In this document: positions 50,290 to 62,739 of the stretch, piece by piece
How positions within the stretch are numbered: position 1 is the stretch's first letter
Layout: each line of letters begins with the position of its first letter
Assembly: GCA_033398695.1 (NCBI GenBank)
Contig: CM065814.1
Coordinates: forward strand, 78,944,358 to 79,008,357
Source: Orobanche coerulescens
Lineage: Eukaryota; Streptophyta; Magnoliopsida; Lamiales; Orobanchaceae
DNA length: 64,000 nucleotides
Direction: 5' to 3'
Made by a program: the position numbers and the translations under genes
The notes under the pieces: generated by a model
The model's database searches: none
What the model saw: only the letters and a program-made list of their open reading frames with translations
What the model was told of the DNA's origin: nothing

Positions 50290-50575
50290 CCTCGGATAGA
50301 TCCCAAGATGATCCTACAAGATCAACACGAGGTGGATAACCAACAATATACATATGCACAACAATAACACAATCTGGGTAATCCAACGATCCAAGCCCTC
50401 AAGATAGATCCCAAGATCATCCCGTCGGAAAAACACGTGGTGGAAAACCCGTCCAATGATCAGCGCCCTCAAGATAGATCCCAAGATGATCCGTCGGACC
50501 AACACGAGGTGGACATCCGATCCAGCCCTCAAGATAGATCGCGCGATCCCATCGGATCAACTCAACATAAACAAC
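50290..50575. repeat. Tandem GATCC...CCTC..ATAGATC units, left F LTR
   Basis: Four units of a diverged repeat of about 60 bases. In the right LTR the four units (about 56354-56640) share an identical GATCCAGCGCCCTCAGCATAG core. Here the CAGC and CTCAGC parts are changed in all four. Confidence 0.8.
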
Positions 50576-52161
50576 ACAATATGCATACACATATGCAAAA
50601 CAATATGTTCATCATCATGAACAACGCAACATGAACGACAATATGACAAATCAATTAAGACGACCTCATGTTCGACAACATGAATGATAATACGCATGAT
50701 CAAATCACTAACTCTAACTGAATCGATATAAGATACTTGCCCGAGTCCTTCGGGAGAAATCTCGATGTCCAATCATCACCGACGATTATCCTCAATGCTC
50801 GGCGATCCAAACGAACAATGAACTATAGATACTCATATCCTCGTCTTTACCATAATGTAACCTTGATACTCGAACATACCAATAACTGAGATAATCATAT
50901 ACATTATGATTTATCTCCCAGAATCGAAAGAACGATATGCGATCCGAATACCCAGAGTTCACAATAATAATCATCGCTATATGCATTATAAACGAAATGA
51001 AACTGAAACCATTCATTAAATATTATAACTGAGCAAGTAATAACTTGCCTCGATATCGATACCACGAAGCCGCCGAACACATCGCTTTGTCTACGAGCTC
51101 CTCAAATTTCGATCAAAAGCAATACAATGGACATACTCGAACACGACCGCAATATCCGGTTATACTCACCGACCAACAATCTCAACCTATCGAAGAAATC
51201 AAATAACACATATCCGATAACAATCAACAACTGACAAAACTAACCAATCGAACTCAACGGTTCAACACAACCTCGAATAAACACAATCGGAACCAACCAA
51301 ATCAAACCATCACGAATTCCTAATCAAAACACAAAAATACCGCACTGTCGCCTACTTAGCGCACGTTAATCACCTAACGTAGCGTGCGCTAAGTTGCTCC
51401 CGTTAGCGCGCGCTAGGCGAACGTAGCGTGCGCTAATGTGCGGTGGCATGCATTTCAAGCATCGTCTAACACTTCCATCATGACAATGATCAACTCATCT
51501 CGAGATTAAGGATTTCATAACAATCATGACATATAATTTAATAGCTCTTCAAGAACACGAATTATCCAAATTCACGTTCATGATCCATAAAATGATAAAA
51601 TCCGATGCGTTATAACATCTAAAAATCCTTATTCATCATGTTCTTCGACATACAATTCATATAACTTCAAGAATCACAATAGCATCACCATAATCGTTAC
51701 CATACGAAGTAACCAACGACAAAACATCAAAAATCCGAATTGAAGAAGGGAATTACATCAACATATATCTTGAATTCCATCCAAAACCATACGAAACATA
51801 TCAATACTCATATATTGATAACAACACTAACTTAGTACGGTAATCCAACTCGTTGTCATGCTCATCAACTTGTTTATATGATAATCATCAACTCAAGAAC
51901 ATCATATACAATCCAAAACGAAATCTCAAAGTGAAGAGTAATTACCTTTTTTGAAGGAAAGGATTGATTTCAAGAATCACCAATGATTTCAAGAACAAAG
52001 CTTTACTCCATGATTTCCATCTTTAATCTTGTTAAAGAGGATCATCCTCGAGGTTTAGAAACTCCAAATGTTCTCACAAGGTTGTCTCTATCGGGTGAAA
52101 GGAAAGAAATGGACGAAATGTTTCATGAAACCCGTTTGTCCCTTTATATAGAATGCACCAC

Positions 52162-52622
52162 TAGCGTGCGCTAAACCCTTATGTTTAGCGTGCGCTAACT
52201 GACTTTGTTAGCGTGCGCTATCGCAGTCCAGAGGCTACTGTCTTGCTTCGTAAACTATCTTACGTACGTAATGCCCATGCATTAACGTACGTAAATCATC
52301 ATGTCTAGCGTACGCAAGTCCTTACTCTTAGCGTGCGCTATCCGGTTGACTTACTACCGTGTTCACCTACCACTCGCCCCACATTCCGACAAAGATCGCA
52401 AGGATAAGATTCCTTGTTGATCGATACATAGTTAGCGTGCGCTAAGCCTAATATTTTAGCGTGCGCTAATACTTCAGGACAACAACCGTTGACTTACCGA
52501 ACGTGCGCCAAAGCAATGTCCACACGCAGATTCCTTCCGACCGTGCTCGCACTGGCGACGCTAACCTATAAACGTAGCGTGTGCTAATCACGCACGATAG
52601 CGTGCGTTATGCATGAATATCG
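52162..52622. repeat. TTAGCGTGCGCTAA palindrome cluster in F LTR
   Basis: Repeated near-palindromes with six-base arms TTAGCG and CGCTAA around TG, seen for example near 52162, 52184, 52208, 52328, 52434 and 52457, plus weaker relatives to 52622. GTACGTAA-type palindromes lie near 52262 and 52293. A second cluster is at 51355-51445. Confidence 0.85.
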
Positions 52623-52935
52623 CGCGCTAGTAAGGCTATACTTAGCCATTTTCCGCAGCTTCTTGTCCAACGTCTCGACATACCAAAAACGAACATAAGA
52701 CACACCGAACACAAACACCGAATCCAATAATATCATCATACAATATACCCAATATCAAAAGTACGACAACCCGATACACAATATCCTCAAATGTAATCAC
52801 GACCAAATACGACAATTATACCGATATCGATATCTCGGTCCTTTATTTATTTTATCCCTATCATGCATTTCACGCTGCATAATATAACTCGGATAAAATA
52901 ATATTAAACAACATAATAGAAATTAGGATATTACA

Positions 52936-52973
52936 TTCTACACCCCTTAAAATAAGTTTCGTCCTCGAAACTT
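52936..52973 (-). promoter_or_regulatory. Polypurine tract and hairpin of element F
   Basis: On the minus strand AAGTTTCG-AGGA-CGAAACTT (52954-52973), then TATTTTAAGGGGTGTAGAA, directly before the 3' LTR. Identical in its hairpin to element D (23231-23250). Confidence 0.75.
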
Positions 52974-55352
52974 GCAATCCATCATAAAACGAACAACCAT
53001 ACTGTTCAACCCAAAATATCCCAAAACCATCACGACACTGATCAATCATCATTATTCTGAATAACCAAAACCGCATACTTACAAATACGCAGGTCGACGA
53101 TCTCCGGAGATACTAGCCAGCGTTCTCACGGTACAGTCTCAATACGCTTACGATCACAATTCCCTGATTCTCAACAAAATATATCATCTTCGGATCAAAC
53201 AATCTGCCCGAATCAAATCCTGTCTGCCTGATTACATAATCAAGTCTCAATTCTGATAAAACGAATAATATCCGATGTATCTGTGAAACAACTGCTCAAT
53301 ACAATGGCAACGAATCCCGAAACATCGATAGACAATCTGAACGCTCACATGATCACCAAAAATGATCAACTAATAAATCAACCGAATTTATCATCAACAT
53401 GATAAATTTCCAATATGACCAACCAGAGGTCAAAACACAATCGAGAATATCATCAACGTGATAAACTCCAATATTACCAACGAACGATCAACGAAAATCG
53501 AGAATACCTTCACACGGTAAACTCCAACACGATCAACACAGAACCACAGAAACAGATATATGAAAGAATAACATTCTCAAAACGTCAAATCAATCACGTA
53601 CATTAGATCTCAATAAACATACCCAACTGGCGAACATTTCCCTCGGCATACGAACAACGAGTCGCAAATCGACGAACATACCAATTCATACAAGGAGTGG
53701 GAACGACCACTCAATATCCAAAACAACCAGCATGGGGTCACCATCCCCATATTTACACTTACAAAGAAATCATTCAAAGATCACTATGGTAAGATTACGC
53801 TACTACCGCACCAATGGAATCACGTAGCACCTATGTCCCGGTTTCACAAAATCCCAAGTTTCCAAAATAATATTATGTGCATGAATCTACAACACGCAAC
53901 ATATTTCTATTATCTGATAACTCAAACGATCATCACCGGATAATCAAACTAACATACTGAAGTTCGAATTCCTTTTCCATCGTACCATCAATATGATATG
54001 CACTATGCACTAAATGCGTATGTATATCAATCACATTTTCAAAACTAGTTTGAAATCATATATTCTTGTCACGAAGACAATTTTCGAAAGTTCTTTCAAG
54101 GGTTTGAAAACTCAAAACATAAATTTTGGTAAGACCACGAAATAAATTTTAAAAATTAAATCGGCTCGCTGGTGCCAAGTTCTCGATAAAAATTCTTTTC
54201 GAATACCTACGTTTAAATAAAAATGGAATCATGCAAATGATTGACCACAACCATACTCCTGTATACCAATTCGGCTCGTCACAATCCACTTGACATTCCA
54301 ACGGAAACCACACGATCGAGTTCCAAAACCTCAATATATAGACTCCGATAAAAACTCCTTTTCCACACATGACTCGTATCGTCAACCATTTACCCATCCT
54401 GGATCACCTCCAATATGATATGACAAAACGTTGAAACAAATCAAGCAAATCAAACACGGCGAAAGACTTCCCGAGAGGTTCCATTTGAACAAGTAAACCA
54501 AAGCCTCGATAGGCGGAAATAACATAGGTAAACGATTGGTAAAGTGTTTTACAGATCTCGGGTGTTTTAGAAAACAAAAGTCTTTGAAACATTAGGTCTC
54601 GGCGTATCTCGTTCCACATTACAAGAAGTTTAAAAAAGTAGAAAACTCTTTTCGGACCCCAAGTCGTGGGTTATAAAACCATTTCAAAATCGATTGGGTC
54701 TCGACCCAAAATCATTTTCCATAAAACATCCGTAAAACATTCATTTTGAAAGGTATCATTTTCAAATGCTCAAAATCAGTTCATATATATCACAAAATGA
54801 ACTAACATGACTACATGTTCTTCTCGACAATCCATAGTCCTTCTCCCGAATACACAATTTCGTTCCAGAATCTAACCAACATACTGATTCTCGAAATCAT
54901 AACTCCTTAAGATCATCAATCCTGTTCCAACTCACACCTTATACCGTAACGCATAATATTCAAATTGAATCTCAAAACGTATCAACTTAGAACGGCAATA
55001 AATCTCAATGAAATTCAAAAATCCAAATACTTACAGATCGTGAAGCCGACGATTCCCCGTGATACTGGCACATGTCTAGACTCAAGAAAATACTCGACAC
55101 ATGTATTTTCAAAACACACGTTTGCCAAATCGGTTTGACTCAAGAACACAATACATCTCATTCCAAAGAATCTCATTAACACCATTTGGAAAAGTTATAA
55201 CAAGCCCAGTACGATACTGGCAAATCCGATAACGCACAAGCCTGAGTGAACAACAAAGACTCACGGCTCTAATATTTGTCAATCGACAACTCGAATGACG
55301 CAACAAAAACACGACCCAACTCGACCCAAATGCCTAGGTTTTCTCAACCTAA
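52974..55352 (-). other. Element F internal region, non-coding
   Basis: About 2.4 kb without any open frame over 82 codons and no recognisable similarity to retrotransposon proteins. A 42-44-base segment occurs twice (53076-53119 and 55028-55069, minus strand), ends in TGTAAGTA, and is shared with element D (23103-23145). Confidence 0.75.
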
Positions 55353-55364
55353 GCTCCGATACCA
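55353..55364 (-). other. Element F primer-binding site
   Basis: Minus strand TGGTATCGGAGC, five bases from the LTR end at 55370; one mismatch from the initiator-tRNA-Met complement. Confidence 0.88.
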
Positions 55365-55369
55365 TATTC

Positions 55370-58300
55370 TGTAACACCCCCAGATTTGACCGGAAATATT
55401 ACAGCGCCGTGGGCCCCGAGATGGAACCCACAAGGCTAAAAAGAAATTTTCACAAACATTTACAAATGCCCAAGAGGCCAACGACGGTACTATCTTTAAA
55501 AATTCACAAAGACTTATAAAATCCATTTATCAAAAACCGTCGTAAAAACTCATTTGAAATCGCAAGGCCAAACAGCCGACACTCAAAAGTTTAGAAAATG
55601 ATTTCCAAAGTAACCTCAGTTACCAGATACCAAAAGTGCGTCTTAAAATACTCACGCAGCGGAAAAAGACCAACCAAAACGATACTCTAGCAGCGGAAAA
55701 CAAGAACCAAACAAGAAACTCAATGTACAGAACATGTCCTAGCCAGTATCCTCCGGGAAGCTCATCTCTTCACGACCGCTACAAGCTCGATTCTCCAAGA
55801 ACCTAAAAAGAAATCCCAAGACGGGGTTAGCCATAATATCCAACAATGATAACCGTCACAAAACATCAATAATTACATACCAACGAGAATACAACATAAG
55901 AATACGACCAACGTAATCTTACCGCCATAACTTTACTTACTCAAGTAATTCTCATCAGAATAACCATTATCACAATTTCACAACCTGTACTCGATTAACC
56001 AATAAACTCGAACATAATATCTGTATTGTACCTCAAACAATACTCAAGATCCTCAAACTATCAGAACCAACTCACGATACGGAAATCTACCATATCTGAC
56101 CAATACGATCCAACGAATAATATCATCAAATCCCAAGACGATAACCGATTGTCCACCAAAGACAAGACCAAAGAAAATATGGAACATACCTCGAGATATG
56201 ATGTGCCACGATAATCATATCAGTCTAATCCGATATCAGAACAATGCAATGCGGACAAGGTCCTAACACAAGACCTACAAATGCATACTCATATGACAAC
56301 GTCAATATGCTCAAAAACAATAACAACTATGTATACCCAATGGAAATCTCATGATCCAGCGCCCTCAGCATAGATCCCAAGATGATCCTACAAGATCAAC
56401 ACGAGGTGGATAACCAACAATATACATATGCACAACAATAACACAATACTGGGTAATCCAACGATCCAGCGCCCTCAGCATAGATCCCAAGATGATCCCG
56501 TCGGACCAACACGAGGTGGAAAAACCCGTCCAATGATCCAGCGCCCTCAGCATAGATCCCAAGATGATCCCGTCGGACCAACACGAGGTGGACATCCGAT
56601 CCAGCGCCCTCAGCATAGATCGCGCGATCCCATCGGATCAACTCAACATAAACAACACAATATGCATACACATATGCAAAACAATATGTTCATCATCATG
56701 AACAACGCAACATGAACGACAATATGACAAATCAATTAAGACGACCTCATGTTCGACAACATGAATGATAATACGCATGATCAAATCACTAACTCTAACT
56801 GAATCGATATAAGATGCTTGCCCGAGTCCTTCGGGAGAAATCTCGATGTCCAATCATCACCGACGATTATCCTCAATGCTCGGCGATCCAAACGAACAAT
56901 GAACTATAGATACTCATATCCTCGTCTTTACCATAATGTAACCTTGATACTCGAACATACCAATGACTGAGATAATCATATACATTATGATTTATCTCCC
57001 AGAATCGAAAGAACGATATGCGATCCGAATACCCAGAGTTCACAATAATAATCATCGCTATATGCATTATAAACGAAATGAAACTGAAACCATTCATTAA
57101 ATATTATAACTGAGCAAGTAATAACTTGCCTCGATACCGATACCACGAAGCTGCTGCCGAACACATCGCCTTTGTCTACGAGCTCCTCAGCCTCGATCAA
57201 AAGCAATACAATGGACATACTCGAACACGACCGCAATATCCGGTTATACTCACCGACCAACAATCTCAACCTATCGAAGAAATCAAATAACACATATCCG
57301 ATAACAATCAACAACTGACAAAACTAACCAATCGAACTCAACGGTTCAACACAACCTCGAATAAACACAGTCGGAACCAACCAAATCAAACCATCACGAA
57401 TTCCTAATAAAAACACAAAAATATCGCCTTTATCGCCTACTTAGCGCACGTTAATCACCTAACGTAGCGTGCGCTAAGTTGCTCCCGTTAGCGCGCTAGG
57501 CAAGAACGTAGCGTGCGCTAATGCTGTGCAGTGGCATGCATTTCAAGCATCGTCTAACACTTCCATCATGACAATGATCAACTCATCTCGAGATTAAGGA
57601 TTTCATAACAATCATGACATATAATTTAATAGCTCTTCAAGAACACGAATTATCCAAATTCACGTTCATGATCCATAAAATGATAAAATCCGATGCGTTC
57701 TAACATCTAAAAATCCTTATTCATCATGTTCTTCGACATACAATTCATATAACTTCAAGAATCACAGTATCATCACCATAATCGTTACCATACGAAGTAA
57801 CCAATGACAAAACATCAAAAATCTGAATTGAAGAAGGGAATTACATCAACATATATCTTGAATTCCATCCAAAACCATACGAAACATATCAATACTCATA
57901 TATTGGTAACAACACTAACTTAGTACGGTAATCCAACTCGTTGTCATGCTCATCAACTTGTTTATATGATAATCATCAACTCAAGAACATCATATACAAT
58001 CCAAAACGAAATCTCAAAGTGAAGAGTAATTACCTTTTTTGAAGGAAAGGATTGATTTCCAAGAATCACCAATGATTTCAAGAACAAAGCTTTACTCCAT
58101 GATTTCCATCTTTAATCTTGTTAAAGAGGATCATCCCTCAGTGTTTAGAAACTCCAAATGTTCTCACAAGGTTGTCTCTATCGGGTGAAAGGAAAGAAAT
58201 GGACGAAATGTTTCATGAAACCCGTTTGTCCCTTTATATAGAATGCACCACTAGCGTGCGCTAAACCCTTATGTTTAGCGTGCGCTAACTGACTTTGTTA

Positions 58301-59029
58301 GCGTGCGCTATCGCAGTCCAGAGGCTACTGTCTTGCTTCGTAAACTACCTTACGTACGTAATGCCCATGCATTAACGTACGTAAATCATCATGTCTAGCG
58401 TACGCAAGTCCTTACTCTTAGCGTGCGCTATCCGAAGTTGACTTACTACCGTGTTCACCTACCACTCGCCCCCACATTCCGACAGCATCTGGCAAGGATA
58501 AGATTCCTTGTTGACTGATACATAGTTAGCGTGCGCTAAGCCTAATATTTTAGCGTGCGCTAATACTTCAGGACAACAACCGTTGACTTACTGAACGTGC
58601 GCCAAAGCAATGTCCACACGCAGATTCCTTCCGACCATGCGCACTAGCGTCGCTAACCTATAAACGTAGCGTCGCTAATCACGCACGATAGCGTCGTTAT
58701 GCATGAATATCGCGGCGCTAGTAAGGCTATACTTAGCCATTTTCCGCAGATTCTTGTCCAACGTCTCGACATACCAAAACGAACATAAGACACACCGAAC
58801 ACAAACACCGAATCCGATAATATCATCATACGATATACCCGATATCAAAAGTACGACAACCCGATACACAATATCCTCAAATGTAATCACGACCAAATAC
58901 GACAATTATACCGATACTGATATCTCAGTCCTTTATTTATTTTATCCCTACTGTACAGATTTCACGCTGTACAATATAACTCGGATAAAATAATATTAAA
59001 CAACAGTAATAGAAATTCCGGATATTACA
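55370..59029 (-). repeat. Element F 5' LTR (right copy)
   Basis: 3660 bases. It carries the homogeneous tandem units at 56354-56640 and palindrome clusters at 57440-57525 and 58252-58730. No genes. Minus-strand reading ends GGGGGTGTTACA at 55370. Confidence 0.92.
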
Positions 59030-59034
59030 AAACT

Positions 59035-60619
59035 ATGCGACCTCCTCGTTCATATCATTCCACCAGAAATTCCTTCTCAAGTCCTTGTACATCTTACTCG
59101 AACCAGGATGAACAGAGTACGGCGTAGCATGGGCCTCACGTAAAATACTCTGCCTCAATTCCGAGTCGTTCAGCACACACAGATGACTCTGAAATCTTAA
59201 TACCCCATCTTCATGAATCACAAACCCAGAAGACTTTCCCTTAAAAACATTCTCTCGGATTTGAATAATCATCGGATCCTCCAACTGCTTCAGTTTAATT
59301 TCATCGATCAGAGACGACGAAATCTCTAAAGCACAAAGTTGCCCTACGGCTCCAGGCAACGAAATCTCAACACTCAACTCAATCAAATCCCACTGAAGCT
59401 CAGATTGACACGTAAGGATCTCAAGCGTCCGCAACGCAACCGGTTTCCGACTCAAGGCGTCGGCCGCGACGTTCGCCTTGACCGGATGATAAAGGATTTC
59501 GAGGTCATAATCCTTAATCAACTCTAACCACCTCCTCTGCCTCATGTTCAACTCCCGCTGAGTAAATATGTACTTCAGACTTTTATGATCGGTATAAATC
59601 TAACATGCAGAGCCAAAAAGATAATGATGCCAAATCTTGAGCACTAAAACAACTGTCGCTAACTCCAAATCATGAGTAGGGTAGTTAAGCTCATACGGCC
59701 TCAACTGTCTCGACGCAAACACGATAGTCTTGCCGTGCTGCATCAACACGCACCCAAGACCCTTACCCGAAGCATCGCTATAAATGGCAAAACCCTCGTT
59801 GCCACATGGTAAAGCCAAAATCGGGGCTGAAGTCAAATGCCTCTTCAGCTCTTCAAAACTTGACTGCCTCTCATCATTCCAGACGAACTTCTCGGACTTC
59901 TGGAGCAACTGTGTAAGTGGCTGAGCTAGTTTCGAGAAACCATCGATGAACCTACGGTAGTATCCAGCTAGGACCAAGAAACTACGGACCTCCTTCACCC
60001 TCTGAGGCGGTGCCCAGTCCAACACTGCCTCAACCTTTTGCGGATCCACACGAACCCCCTCGGCTGAAATCACGTGACCTAGAAACATCACTTCCTTCAG
60101 CCAAAACTCACATTTCGAGAACGTTACATAGAGTTGCTCAGTCCTCAAAACGTCTAACACTACTCGCAGATGATGCGCGTGTTCCTCCTCGTTCCTCGAA
60201 TAAATAAGGATATCGTCAATGAAGACGACGACACATTTATCCAAATAATCGATAAAGACTTTGTTCCTCAACTGCATGAACACCTCCGGCGCATTAGTTA
60301 ACCCGAAAGGCATAACTAAAAACTCATAGTGTCCGTATCTCATCCGAAAAGCTGTACTCGGAACGTCGGACTCCTTCACCGGAAGCTGATAGTACCCCAA
60401 TCTCAAGTCAATCTTCAAGAATACCGCAGCTCCCTGCAACTGATCGAACAAGTCATCAATCCTCGGCAAAGGATACTTGTTCTTGATGGTCACCTTGTTT
60501 AGCTCGCGGTAGTCGATACACAAACGCAGTGAACCATCCTTTTTCTGAACAAACAGAACCGGTGCGCCCCAAGGCGAAGCGCTCGGTTGAATATACCCCG
60601 ACTCAAGAAGCTCACTCAA
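59035..60619 (-). pseudogene. Element E reverse transcriptase, RNase H, integrase N-terminus
   Basis: RT is almost intact: [45 protein letters not shown], the catalytic [11 protein letters not shown], then [20 protein letters not shown]. RNase H has [18 protein letters not shown] and [16 protein letters not shown]. An in-frame TAG at 59600-59602 follows GSAC, after which [10 protein letters not shown] and [14 protein letters not shown] continue in the same phase. Integrase begins ([28 protein letters not shown]) and is cut by element F. Confidence 0.92.
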
Positions 60620-61534
60620 CTACTTGTTCAACTCGGCCATCTCTGAACGTGACATGCGATACGGCGCCTTCGAAATCGGAGCCGCGCCCGGCTCTAACTC
60701 TATAGCAAACTCTACCTCACGGTCCGGTGGCAACCCCGGTAACTCGTCAGGAAAGAAGTCAGGAAACTCATTAACAACTGGAATCGATGAAAGCTCGACT
60801 CCACCACTCTCTGCCTTCAAGGCATAGCACCAATAGCCAGTACACCCCTTTCGCAGGAGTCTCATCGCCTTCAAGGCGTTAATAAAGAACTTCTGGGTTC
60901 CCCTCTTTCGCCCTGCGAAAGAGTGCTCGGTGCTGTCCTCGGCTAACATAGTGATGATTCTAGTGTGGTAGTTCATGATCGCACCATGCCGCTCGAGCCA
61001 ATCATCCCTGAGAATTAAATCCTCACCCTTAATTCCCACAACAATAATTTTATAGGGCCAAGCCCTCTCACAAATAAGCACAGAACAGTCTCGAACCTCC
61101 TGATCACCAACGATCCTATCACCGCTAGGAAGCTTAACAATGAAAGGCTCACAAGGCATCAAACAGTCGAGACTCAAACTGTGCACACACTTCAGAGATA
61201 TGAACAAATGCGTAGCACTAGAATCGAAAAGCACACTGACAGGATGAGAATGAATATGAACGGTACCTGTTGCCACAGTAGCCTCTGGATAATCGGCCCT
61301 CCTCATCTCATAGACACGCGGGTGGGCGGAGCCGACACTAGAATCTCCTCCTCTAGCGGGCTGACCTCGACCTCTCCCTCGGCTGGCACTCGGTGGAGAC
61401 TGCGGAGCAAACGAGCCCTGGTTCACACTCGGCTCCCTAGGTGCTGGATGAGAAGAACGGGCACCGCAAATCTCTCTGATATGTTCATAAAAGGAAGCCT
61501 TGTGGCCTGTCTGACCACAAGTATGACAAGTCAA
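60620..61534 (-). pseudogene. Element E second zinc knuckle, protease, RT start
   Basis: Starts just after a stop with CHTCGQTGHKASFY, a knuckle whose last Cys is Tyr. The protease loop reads LFDSSATHLFIS; the Gly of D-S-G is Ser, so activity is unlikely. LPSGDRIVGDQEVRDCSV and ILRDDWLERHGAIMNY follow, then FPDFFPDELPGLPPDREVEF and APYRMSRSEMAELNK, ending at a stop before [10 protein letters not shown]. All pieces lie in the order seen in C. Confidence 0.9.
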
Positions 61535-62520
61535 CTACAGACGAGGACACTCCCGATTCTTATGGCCCGACAAGCCACAGTTAAAGCATATGAGTTCACA
61601 AATGGAGGTTCTAGCAGCACCTCGAGAACTCCCAGAAAAATGAGCCGAACCGCCTGCAGGAACATTCGCAGACTGAGATTTATGATGGCCTCCGTCCTTG
61701 TGACCAGAAAAATTTCCGACGGACTTCTGCTTCTTGCTCTCACGAGCCGCTTCGTTGGCCGTCACAGACATATCATATGCAAGAGCCCTACTCTGATAAT
61801 CCTTCAAAGTGGTGCAGACGAGCCCAGACATATAATCTCGAATTGACAGTTTCATCCGTCTGGAAAAGTGAAAAAATTTGTCACTCTCCTCGACAACTTG
61901 GTCTTCACGTAGCCCAACTCCTTGTTGAAATCGGCAATAGTTTGGGAAAAAGGAATATCCTGAGGCTGAGCATCATAAAAGGCATGAACTCGAGCCTGTC
62001 TAACCGGCCATGGGCAATACTCAGTCTCCATCAGGTCCTTGAATTCGGGCCACGAAGCAACGCGATCCTTAGGCCCAACGGCCTCCCACCAATCAGTAGC
62101 GTCCCTAGTGAGAAAATACTGGGAAATAGGGACCTTACGGTCCTCGGGACAGTTGGTTTCAACAAATACTTTGGATATCTCCTTGATCCACCCTTCCCAG
62201 CCAATTAGGTCCGAGGCTCCCGTAAACTAAGGAGGATGCATCTGGATGACATCCTGAAGCCAACGGTCAGCTCCGTCCTGAGCAGCATGGGCCGGATTCG
62301 GATTCTGAACCGCTTGGGCTATCGCCGCCCTTTGATTAACCATTTGTTGCATAACAGCCGCAACACCAAGGTCGGCGCCATCTTGAGAAGAAGCATGGCT
62401 ATGTCGGTCACCGGTGCTGCCGGCTCCCGAAGAATGCGACGTGGCCGCCCCACCGGCTGCCCCACGTCCCCGGCCGCATCCACGGCCATGACCACGACCA
62501 CGGCCTCTTTCAGCATCCAT
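61535..62520 (-). pseudogene. Element E gag
   Basis: Starts at ATG 62520 (MDAERGRGRGHGRGCGRGRG), the Gly-Arg-rich Gag opening whose original start is lost or frameshifted in C and G. A stop lies at 62227-62229 and a frameshift near 61860-61875. The gag core has GWEGWIKEISKVFVETNCPED and DWWEAVGPKDRVASWPEF. The last part, MKLSIRDYMSGLVCTTLKDYQ, leads to the knuckle CFNCGLSGHKNREC and a stop at 61535. Confidence 0.9.
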
Positions 62521-62722
62521 ACTGGTGTTAAAAGGTGGCAAAAAGCAACCCGATGATAACTAAGAGAGGAAAACGGTACGAGAAAACAAAGAATCGAGTA
62601 AGGAAAACTTATGAGCACTGGAAGTACTGAGATGATGGTAGCGGTGTGATGATGTGCAAAACAAAAGTCAACTAGACCCAAATAACCGACAAGCCTAGGT
62701 ATCCATAAACCTAGAACCTTGC

Positions 62723-62734
62723 GCTCTGATACCA
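62723..62734 (-). other. Element E primer-binding site
   Basis: Minus strand TGGTATCAGAGC, a perfect match to the usual initiator-tRNA-Met complement, five bases from the LTR end at 62740. Confidence 0.92.
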
Positions 62735-62739
62735 TTTTC

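Larger units (their letters stand above)
49299..52935 (-). repeat. Element F 3' LTR (left copy)
   Basis: Contains the ~60-base tandem units (50290-50575), palindrome clusters of the TAGCGTGCGCTA type (51355-51445 and 52162-52622) and GTACGTAA-type palindromes near 52262-52295. No genes. Differences from 55370-59029 cluster at CAG/CTG-containing sites. Confidence 0.92.
49299..59029 (-). mobile_element. Element F: giant-LTR non-autonomous retrotransposon (LARD-like)
   Basis: A 9.7 kb minus-strand element with exact AAACT duplications (49294-49298 and 59030-59034). LTRs are 3637 bases (49299-52935) and 3660 bases (55370-59029), with ends TGTAATAT...GGGGGTGTTACA on the minus strand. The internal region is 2434 bases. 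An iMet-type PBS (55353-55364) and a hairpin plus polypurine tract (52936-52973) are present. No Gag or Pol similarity was found. Ends, PBS and hairpin match elements C, D and G, so it probably depends on a chromovirus of that group. Confidence 0.92.

Noticed and set aside
52974..55352. Hidden gag or pol in the interior of element F
   Set aside because: The open frames there (67-82 codons) show none of the zinc-knuckle, protease, RT or integrase motifs seen in the other elements.
62236..62556. 106-codon plus-strand open frame
   Set aside because: Antisense shadow of the E gag start; no independent support.
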